Assembly: GCA_050743265.1 (NCBI GenBank)
Contig: JBOGEN010000099.1
Coordinates: forward strand, 1-64,000
Source: JBOGEN01 sp050743265
GTDB lineage: Bacteria; Actinomycetota; Actinomycetes; JBOGEN01
Direction of reading: 5' to 3'
DNA: 64,000 bases
The translations under genes and the position numbers were made by a program. The notes beneath the pieces are model-generated. The model was not told the DNA's origin and made no database searches. It saw nothing but the letters and a program-made list of their open reading frames with translations. Position 1 is the stretch's first letter. Each line of letters starts with the position of its first letter. Shown here in pieces: positions 58,119 to 64,000 of this stretch.

Positions 58119-60488
58119 TCAGGCCAGGCTGGACTCCAGCCGGGCCGCGAGCGCGCCCGCCTGCCCGTTCGGGAGTGGCCGGCCGTCGGCCCCCACCACG
58201 AAGAAGACGTCCACGGCACGGCTGCCGAACGTGGCGACCCGGGCGGCGGTCACGTCCACCCCCTCGTCCGCGATCAGGCGGGCGACCCGGTGGAGCAGAC
58301 CCACGGCGTCCACCGAGCGCACCTCGAGCACGGACGCCACCTCCGAGGCGTCAGGCACCGCGCGGACCTGCGGGGCCGTGGGTCGGGTGCCGGGCGGCCC
58401 CAGCGCGGCGAGCCCCGCCGTACGCCGGGCGTCGAGACGCGCGTCCACGTCCAGATCGCCGGACACGGCGCGGGCCAGGTCCGCCTGCAGCGTCGCCGCC
58501 AGCCGTGTCAGAGCGCGCGGGTCCTCCTCGGACGTGACGTCCCACTGCATGACGGCGCCCCCGCCCTGCGTCCGGGTGACCGCCGTACGCACCGAGAGCC
58601 CGCGCAGCGACAGCACGCCCGCGACCGCGGCGAGCAGACCGCGTCGGTCACGGGAGACCACCGTGACGCCCAGCCCGTGCGGTCCCGAGCGGACGCGGAC
58701 GCGGGCCGCACCGTCCGCGGCCAGCGCCCACAGGCCCGGCTCAGGCTCGGGCAGGGCCGGACGCGCCGGGGGCTGCACGCCGCGGAACGCCGCGTGGACG
58801 CGACCGACGAGGTCGCCGACACAGGCCGCACGCCACGTCGTCCAGGCGGCGGGTCCCGCAGCCCGCGCATCCGCCTCGGTGAGCACGTGCAGCAGGTCGA
58901 GCACGGGCGGCGACCCGACCACGCATCGGACCGCGGAGACCGTGGCCGGGTCCCCGGGGTCACGGCGGGTGGCGGTCGTCACCAGGAGCAGATGGTGCCG
59001 GACGAGGAGGACGAGGAGGTCCGCGTCGGCATCGTCGAGCCCGACTCGGCGCGCGACGGATCGTGCCGGGTCTTCCCCCGCGGTGGCATGGTCGGCTCCC
59101 CGCTCACCCTTGCCCAGGTCGTGGCAGAGCGCGGCGAGCAGCAACAGGTCGGGACGGTCCACCCGGGTGGTGAGGGCGGCGGCGTGCACCACCGCCTCGA
59201 CACTGTGCCTGTCGACGGTGTGCCGGTGCACCGGGTTGCGCTGCGGCAGCGAGCGGATGGCGTCCCACTCGGGCAGCAACCGCGCGACCACGCCCGACTG
59301 GTCCAGCGCCTCCCAGACGGGGACGAGCCCGGGTCCCGCGCCGAGCAGGCTGACGAACGCGTCACGGGCCGGGGCCGGCCACGGCACCGGGAGGTCGGCA
59401 CCGTGCGTGGCCAGCCGGTCCACGAGACCGGGCGCGAGCGGCAGGTCGTACCGCGCGGCCACAGCGGCCGCACGGATGGCGAGAAGCGGGTCCCCGGACG
59501 GGTCGGCACGCGGGTCGAGCGCGACCTCCCCGTCCCGCTCGAGCGCGCCGCGGGTCAGGGGCCGCCACGACCCCGGACGTCCGGCGTGACCGCCCCGGTG
59601 CCGGTCCCTGGCCGACACTGCGCGGCGGGCCTGGCGCTCCACCACGTCGACGACGTGCTGCACCGCGCGTCCCGCCGTGGACACCGCACGCAGCAGTTCG
59701 TCCGCATCGGCGTAGCCGAGCAGGTCGGCGACCTCGTCCTGCTCCTGGTGCAGCAGGCGGTTCACCTCCCGTCCCGTCACCAGGTGCAGCGCGTCCCGGA
59801 CGTCGAGGAGTGCGCGTCGCGGCGCGTCCAGCCGGAACCACGGGACGTCGGCGAGCCAGGACGCCCCGACCGCGCGCAGCACCGCGAAGTCGCGCAGCCC
59901 GCCCCGCGCCTCCTTGAGGTCGGGCTCGACGAGGAACGGCAGCTCCCCCGCCCGGCCGGCCCGCTGCCGCGCGTGCACCAGCACCTCGGGCAGACGACGG
60001 AACGAGGCCGCGCGGTAGTCCCGCAGGACCGTGCTGCGGGCTTGGGCGGTCAGCTCGGCGTCTCCCGCGACGTGCCGCAGGTCGAGGAGCCCGAGCAGCG
60101 CCGGGACGTCGCGCCCGGCCACCTCGCGCGTCTCCTCGACCGTACGGACGGCGTGGTCGAGGCGTACGCCGGAGTCCCACACCGGGTACCAGACCGCCTC
60201 AGCGACCGGGCGGACGTCCACCTCGGGCGCGTGCAGCAGGACGAGGTCGAGGTCCCCGCGGGGTGAGGGGTCACGGCGCCCCTGACCGCCGACCGCGGCG
60301 AGGGCGACGCCCTCCCCAGGCACGCCGTCGTGCACGAGAGCCGTGAGCCACTCGTCCGTCATCTCCGCGAGCAGCGCGGCACGCCGCTCGCGGTAGGCAC
60401 CGGGCGACGCTGCCCCGTCCTCGTGCGCGAGGGTCTCTGCGTGCGGACAGGCCGTCGAGGCGCCTGCCATCGAGCGGTCAGAGTGCAT
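58119..60488 (-). CDS. glnD: Bifunctional uridylyl/adenylyltransferase-type PII-modifying protein GlnD
   Basis: 789 residues from the ATG overlapping the glnB stop. Domains in order: nucleotidyltransferase (about 60-200) with DPSPRGDLDLVLLH, PII-UTase linker, HD domain with HRHTVDRHSVEAVVHAAAL and LAALCHDLGKGERGADH, and two ACT domains (GVTVVSRDRRGLLAAVAGVLS; VRSVDAVGLLHRVARLIADEGVDV). In the NT motif the usual GGYGR...S reads GGQGR...G, keeping the two Asp that bind metal. In actinobacteria GlnD adenylylates GlnB/GlnK at Tyr51. A second ATG at 60470 is possible. Confidence 0.93.
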   Translation of the reverse strand: MHSDRSMAGASTACPHAETLAHEDGAASPGAYRERRAALLAEMTDEWLTALVHDGVPGEGVALAAVGGQGRRDPSPRGDLDLVLLHAPEVDVRPVAEAVWYPVWDSGVRLDHAVRTVEETREVAGRDVPALLGLLDLRHVAGDAELTAQARSTVLRDYRAASFRRLPEVLVHARQRAGRAGELPFLVEPDLKEARGGLRDFAVLRAVGASWLADVPWFRLDAPRRALLDVRDALHLVTGREVNRLLHQEQDEVADLLGYADADELLRAVSTAGRAVQHVVDVVERQARRAVSARDRHRGGHAGRPGSWRPLTRGALERDGEVALDPRADPSGDPLLAIRAAAVAARYDLPLAPGLVDRLATHGADLPVPWPAPARDAFVSLLGAGPGLVPVWEALDQSGVVARLLPEWDAIRSLPQRNPVHRHTVDRHSVEAVVHAAALTTRVDRPDLLLLAALCHDLGKGERGADHATAGEDPARSVARRVGLDDADADLLVLLVRHHLLLVTTATRRDPGDPATVSAVRCVVGSPPVLDLLHVLTEADARAAGPAAWTTWRAACVGDLVGRVHAAFRGVQPPARPALPEPEPGLWALAADGAARVRVRSGPHGLGVTVVSRDRRGLLAAVAGVLSLRGLSVRTAVTRTQGGGAVMQWDVTSEEDPRALTRLAATLQADLARAVSGDLDVDARLDARRTAGLAALGPPGTRPTAPQVRAVPDASEVASVLEVRSVDAVGLLHRVARLIADEGVDVTAARVATFGSRAVDVFFVVGADGRPLPNGQAGALAARLESSLA

Positions 60489-60816
60489 CTGCCCCGCGCT
60501 CACCGGTGCGTACCCGGACAGCCGTGTCGACGGGGGCGCACCAGACCTTGCCGTCGCCCACACGGCCGGTCTGCGCGCTCTTGCAGATGACCTCGATCAC
60601 GTCCTCGGCGTCCCCGTCGTCGACGAGCACCTCGAGGCGCACCTTCGGCACGAGGTCGACCGCGTACTCGGCGCCCCGGTACACCTCGGTGTGCCCCCGC
60701 TGGCGGCCATACCCCTGGGCCTCGGTCACGGTCATCCCGTGGACGCCGAACGACTCCAGCGCGGCACGCACGTCGTCCAGCTTGAACGGCTTGATGACGG
60801 CGGTGACGAGCCTCAT
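60478..60816 (-). CDS. glnB: Nitrogen regulatory protein PII
   Basis: 112 residues. MRLVTAVIKPFKLDDVRAAL and the T-loop YGRQRGHTEVYRGAEYAVDLVPKV are intact, with Tyr51 as the nucleotide-modification site, and the C-terminal signature is SAQTGRVGDGKVWCAPVDTAVRVRTGERG. PII senses ATP/ADP and 2-oxoglutarate and controls AmtB. Its ATG overlaps the amtB stop (ATGA) and its end overlaps glnD, giving a tightly coupled amtB-glnB-glnD operon. Confidence 0.97.
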   Translation of the reverse strand: MRLVTAVIKPFKLDDVRAALESFGVHGMTVTEAQGYGRQRGHTEVYRGAEYAVDLVPKVRLEVLVDDGDAEDVIEVICKSAQTGRVGDGKVWCAPVDTAVRVRTGERGADAL

Positions 60817-62126
60817 GCGGTCACGCTCCTCGTGGTCTCGGACGGCTGGCCGGCCGTCGCGGCCGGTGCGCGGTGACCGCTGCCCAGCGCCTGCAGGTCG
60901 TACGCGGTCTCGGCGTGGGCGACCAGGTCCACGCCGGTAACCTCCTCCTCCTCGTCGAGGCGGAACCCGACGGTCTTCTGCACCAGCGTGCCCAGCAGGA
61001 AGGACAGGACGAACGAGTACGCCCCCACGGCGACGACGGCGAGGGCCTGCTTGCCGAGCAGCGCGAGCCCGCCCCCGTACAGCAGGCCGTTCGGACCGCC
61101 CGTGACCACCTCGGTCGCGAACAGCCCGATGAGCAGCGAGCCCACCGCACCGCCGACGAGGTGGACGCCCACGACGTCGAGCGAGTCGTCGACCATCAGC
61201 CGGTACTTCAGCCCGACCGCGAGCGCGCACAGGGCACCGGCCGCGGCGCCGACCGCGAGCGCCCCCAACGGGCTGACCGCGGCGCAGGCGGGCGTGATGG
61301 CAACGAGTCCGGCCACGGCGCCGGACGCGGCGCCCAGCGTCGTCGGGTTGCCGTCGCGAACACGCTCGACGAGCAGCCAGGTGACGACCGCGGCTGCGGT
61401 GGCGGCCTGGGTGTTGAGGAACGCGATCGCCGCGGTGCCGTTGGCCGCGACCGCAGAGCCCGCGTTGAAGCCGAACCAGCCGAACCACAGCAGGCCGGCA
61501 CCGAGCAGGACGAGCGGCAGGTTGTGCGGGCGGGAGGACTCACGAGGCCAGCCGCGGCGGCGGCCCAGCACGAGCGCGAGCGCCAGGGCGGCAGCCCCGG
61601 CGTTCACGTGCACGGCGGTGCCTCCGGCGAAGTCCAGCGCGCCGAGCCGGTCGGCGATCCAGCCGCCGTTGCCGTCGTCGAACGCGAACACCCAGTGCGC
61701 GACGGGGAAGTAGACGAGCGTCACCCACAGCGCGGTGAACAGCACCCATCCGCCGAACCGGGCGCGGTCGGCGATGGCGCCGCTGATGAGGGCAGGGGTG
61801 AGGACGGCGAACATGAGCTGGAAGGCGGCGAAGACGGGCGTGGGGACGGTGCCCGCCACCTCGTCCAGCGTGCCGCCGAGACCCATCTCGCCGAACCCGC
61901 CGAGCAGGCCGGTCCCGAGGTCGGTGTCGAAGGCCAGGCTGTAGCCGTACAGCACCCACAGGATCGTGACGACGCCCAGGCAGGCGAAGCTCATCATGAG
62001 CATGTTGAGCACGCTGCGCGCGCGGACCATGCCGCCGTAGAAGAAGGCAAGGCCCGGGGTCATGAGGAGGACGAGCGCCGCGCTGGTGAGCAACCAGGCG
62101 GTGTCGCCGGTGTCGATGTCGGGCAC
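60813..62126 (-). CDS. amtB: Ammonium transporter AmtB
   Basis: 437 residues from a GTG with GGGAG ten bases upstream; a longer frame adds 16 residues without membrane character. Eleven membrane spans can be traced. MTPGLAFFYGGMVRARSVLNMLMMSF is the Amt N-terminal signature, DFAGGTAVHVNAGAAALALAL includes the first pore His, and VVGVHLVGGAVGSLLIGLF the second. The cytoplasmic C-terminus (about 395-437) carries EEEEVTGVDLVAHAETAYDL, which contacts PII. Confidence 0.96.
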   Translation of the reverse strand: MPDIDTGDTAWLLTSAALVLLMTPGLAFFYGGMVRARSVLNMLMMSFACLGVVTILWVLYGYSLAFDTDLGTGLLGGFGEMGLGGTLDEVAGTVPTPVFAAFQLMFAVLTPALISGAIADRARFGGWVLFTALWVTLVYFPVAHWVFAFDDGNGGWIADRLGALDFAGGTAVHVNAGAAALALALVLGRRRGWPRESSRPHNLPLVLLGAGLLWFGWFGFNAGSAVAANGTAAIAFLNTQAATAAAVVTWLLVERVRDGNPTTLGAASGAVAGLVAITPACAAVSPLGALAVGAAAGALCALAVGLKYRLMVDDSLDVVGVHLVGGAVGSLLIGLFATEVVTGGPNGLLYGGGLALLGKQALAVVAVGAYSFVLSFLLGTLVQKTVGFRLDEEEEVTGVDLVAHAETAYDLQALGSGHRAPAATAGQPSETTRSVTA

Positions 62127-62288
62127 GGTGATTCCGCTCCCTCGCACAGGGCACGGTGTGCTGCGGTCCGTCACCGTGCCGGGTGGAGGCCGGCGCCGTT
62201 GCCGACCGTGTCAGACGTCACTGTCGCGGACGCGTGTTACCTGGGCTGGCGCGACATGTTGCGCGCACGTGTCGGACCGCCCGGTTGC

Positions 62289-62304
62289 GTTACAGCGGTG
62301 TGAC
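62289..62304 (-). promoter_or_regulatory. Candidate GlnR box upstream of amtB
   Basis: On the minus strand GTCAC, six bases, GTAAC (62304-62289) fits the actinobacterial GlnR consensus gTnAC-n6-GnAAC. It lies about 163 bp upstream of the amtB start, in the 217-bp gap to the decarboxylase gene. GlnR activates amtB-glnB-glnD under nitrogen limitation in related bacteria. Another GTTAC half site is at 62235-62239 on the plus strand. Confidence 0.5.
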
Positions 62305-62343
62305 ATTCGTCCACATCGTGGGATGTACGCCCGGGCGTTGCGG

Positions 62344-63837
62344 TCAGAGCGCGTCGCCCAGGTGACGGACGCAGGCGACCATCCCGTCCACGTCCGCCTG
62401 CGTCGTCCGCGGGTTGATGAAGCACGGACGGATCGCGAACCGTCCGTCCACCCAGGTGCCCGAGGGCACGTACGGCGACTCGGCGTGCATGCGGCGCAAC
62501 AGCTCGCCGTTCAGCCGGTCGAGCGCGAGGTCGTCCAGCCCGTCACGCCGGTACCGGAAGCAGCAGATGGACAGCTCGGGGGCGCTTCGCACCTCGAGCC
62601 GCTCGTCCGCCTCGGCGAGCTCGGCCACACGCCGGGCGTACGCGTTGTGGCGGACGACACGGTCGCGCAGGCCATCCACGCCGATCTCGTGCAGCGCCGC
62701 CCAGACGACGACGCCGCGGGCGGGCGCGGTCAGCTCGAGCGACCACTCGTGGTACGGCGCCCCCATCGACGCCCAGGGGGAGGACGCGGTCTCGGCCGCG
62801 GAGAACGCCCCCTCGATGTAGTCGCTCGGCTCGCCCGTGAACGCGCGTCCCAGCAGCTCGCCGTCCCGGACGAACGTCGCGCCGCACGACGTCGGCACGG
62901 CGAGCCACTTGTGCGGGTCGACGACGACGGAGTCCGCCCGCTCCACCCCGGCGAACTGGTCGGCCACCTCGGGGTCGAGCCGGCCGAACAGGCCGTACGC
63001 CCCGTCGACGTGCAGCCAGGCGCCGAACTCCTCGGCCACGTCCGCCACCTCGGCCACGGGGTCGACCGCACCGGTGTTCGTGGTGCCCGCGATCGCGACG
63101 ACGGCGACAGGGACGATGCCCGCCGCAACGTCCTCCGCGAGGTGTCGGCGCAGCGCGGCCACGTCCACCCGGTGCCGCGCGTCGGTGTCCACGAGCACGA
63201 CGCCGTCCCGGCCGAGGCCGAGCACGCCGGCGGACTTGAGCAGGCAGTGGTGCAGCTCGCTGCTGCCGTACACCCGGCCGCGGGGCAGCCCGGCCATGCC
63301 GTCGCGGGCCGGGTCGTGGCCGAGCCGCTCGTACGCCGCCTGACGGGCCGCGCCCAGCGCGAGCAGGCTGGCCACCGACCCCCCGCTGGAGAACACCCCG
63401 CGGACACCCTCGTCCAGGCCGCACACCTCGGCGAGCCAGCGCAGCCCGACCTCCTCGAGCAGGTTGCCCGAGTGCCCGAGGTAGCGCTGCGTCCCCATCA
63501 GGGTGGTCGCCAGGCGGGCCACCGCCGGCACCACGGGCGGCCCGACCGTGATCCAGCCGAGGAAGCCCGGGCTCGTCATCCGCTGGCCGTGCCGGACGAC
63601 CGGGTCGGCGAGCCGCTCCAGCGTCGTCTCCGCCCCGCGCCCCTTCTGCGGCACGGGTTCGTCGAGCAACGCCCGCCAGGCGGCGTCGGGTGCGGCACCG
63701 GGGTCGGAGGTGTCCGCCGCGAGGTGCTGTTCCAGGGCGGGGAGCACCCGCTCCAGCGCGGACCGCAGGTCGACCGAGGACGCCGCGTCGGGCGTCTCGT
63801 CAGCGGACACGGCTCGTCCCCCCTCGTCGCTGGACAC
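62344..63837 (-). CDS. Group II PLP-dependent decarboxylase (aromatic-L-amino-acid-decarboxylase-like)
   Basis: 497 residues from a GTG with GGGGGAG eight bases upstream (a GTG at 63846 adds three residues but lies right at the G-rich stretch). The PLP Lys is in VVVDPHKWLAVPTSCG, the His stacking on PLP in YGSSELHHCLLKSAGVLGLG, and the Asp binding the pyridine nitrogen in WLHVDGAYGLFG. The family decarboxylates aromatic amino acids, glutamate or diaminobutyrate. The substrate is open. It interrupts the usual direct ftsY-amtB neighbourhood. Confidence 0.88.
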   Translation of the reverse strand: MSSDEGGRAVSADETPDAASSVDLRSALERVLPALEQHLAADTSDPGAAPDAAWRALLDEPVPQKGRGAETTLERLADPVVRHGQRMTSPGFLGWITVGPPVVPAVARLATTLMGTQRYLGHSGNLLEEVGLRWLAEVCGLDEGVRGVFSSGGSVASLLALGAARQAAYERLGHDPARDGMAGLPRGRVYGSSELHHCLLKSAGVLGLGRDGVVLVDTDARHRVDVAALRRHLAEDVAAGIVPVAVVAIAGTTNTGAVDPVAEVADVAEEFGAWLHVDGAYGLFGRLDPEVADQFAGVERADSVVVDPHKWLAVPTSCGATFVRDGELLGRAFTGEPSDYIEGAFSAAETASSPWASMGAPYHEWSLELTAPARGVVVWAALHEIGVDGLRDRVVRHNAYARRVAELAEADERLEVRSAPELSICCFRYRRDGLDDLALDRLNGELLRRMHAESPYVPSGTWVDGRFAIRPCFINPRTTQADVDGMVACVRHLGDAL

Positions 63838-63852
63838 GGTGCGCACTCCCCC

Positions 63853-64000
63853 TCAGCCGGCGAGGATCGCGTCCACGAACGCCTCGGGTTCGAAGGGAGC
63901 CAGGTCGTCGGGACCCTCACCCAGCCCGACGAGCTTGACCGGCACGCCGAGCTCGCGCTGCACCGACACGACGATGCCACCCTTCGCGGTGCCGTCCAGT
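63853..64000 (-). CDS. ftsY: 3' end of ftsY (SRP receptor GTPase), partial
   Basis: The last 48 residues of FtsY: LDGTAKGGIVVSVQRELGVP then VKLVGLGEGPDDLAPFEPEA and the end FVDAILAG. This is the G4/G5 part of the SRP-receptor GTPase and is nearly invariant in actinobacteria. The rest of the gene is beyond the window. FtsY docks Ffh-bound ribosomes at the membrane. Confidence 0.95.
   Translation of the reverse strand, partial: LDGTAKGGIVVSVQRELGVPVKLVGLGEGPDDLAPFEPEAFVDAILAG

Noticed and set aside
56613..60266. 1217-codon open frame on the plus strand opposite ffh and glnD
   Set aside because: The opposite strand encodes two clear housekeeping proteins with intact motifs; the plus-strand frame is an antisense by-product of high GC with no recognisable domain.
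1..64000. CRISPR array or rRNA operon
   Set aside because: No regularly spaced repeats of CRISPR length and no conserved rRNA segments were found; the two short-repeat families in the satellite are too short and unevenly spaced to be CRISPR.

Overview
The window is high-GC DNA with GTG starts, very short intergenic gaps and start/stop overlaps of the ATGA or GTGA type. The housekeeping order is that of an actinobacterium, most likely of the Micrococcales and possibly Cellulomonadaceae-like (inferred from gene content and order, not from a marker comparison). Supporting genes are a WhiG/FliA-type sigma factor, DUF2469, a DUF4439 ferritin-like protein, GlnB with Tyr51, GlnD, and the ftsY-amtB-glnB-glnD-ffh run. 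Almost every conserved gene lies on the minus strand, so transcription mostly runs from high to low coordinates.

Region 1 (1-8.5 kb) holds proS, an Rrf2 regulator, a DUF4081-GNAT protein, ispG, a site-2 protease and dxr. Region 2 (8.6-28.9 kb) is an accessory catabolic block sitting between dxr and rlmN. It contains a FAD oxidase, an ureohydrolase/aminotransferase/saccharopine-dehydrogenase-like operon, MmsA plus an AGXT2-like transaminase, a spermidine/putrescine ABC importer (potABCD) with an aminobutyraldehyde-type dehydrogenase, a divergent Lrp regulator, a second omega-transaminase, a PNPOx-like protein, a DadA/PuuB-like amine oxidoreductase and a DHA2 drug exporter. Together these look like import and stepwise oxidation of polyamines and omega-amino acids. 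A 26-codon remnant of an LLM-type flavin oxidoreductase abuts the end of the cluster and marks an old deletion junction.

Region 3 (29.0-39.9 kb) returns to the core: rlmN, cdsA, frr, pyrH, tsf, rpsB, an M23 peptidase followed by a 50-codon universal-stress-protein remnant, then the whiG-type sigma gene, xerC, dprA and the 3' half of comM.

Region 4 (39,924-48,468) is an 8.5-kb mobile element inserted inside the Walker A motif of comM. It encodes a large serine integrase, a MerR/AlpA-like excisionase candidate, a DUF3631 ATPase, several small unknown proteins, a scaffold-like protein, a free-standing TIR-domain protein, an HK97-type major capsid protein, a three-gene minus-strand module and a small zinc-ribbon protein. 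No terminase, portal, tail or lysis gene is visible, so it reads as a capsid-encoding phage satellite, comparable in size and content to the phiRv1/phiRv2 elements of Mycobacterium tuberculosis. The att sites can be reconstructed to the base: joining the element ends gives a 2 x 23-bp dyad around a central TT, and joining the chromosomal ends restores comM exactly. Two families of short repeats suggest an origin overlapping the 3' end of the DUF3631 gene and an operator cluster behind the integrase. The integrase promoter seems to be assembled only in the excised circle.

Region 5 (48.5-64 kb) is core again: the 5' half of comM, yraN, a LURP-one-like gene, DUF2469, rnhB, lepB, rplS, trmD, rimM, khpA, rpsP, an amidohydrolase, ffh, glnD, glnB, amtB with a candidate GlnR box, a group II PLP decarboxylase, and the 3' end of ftsY. 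No rRNA, tRNA or CRISPR array was found.
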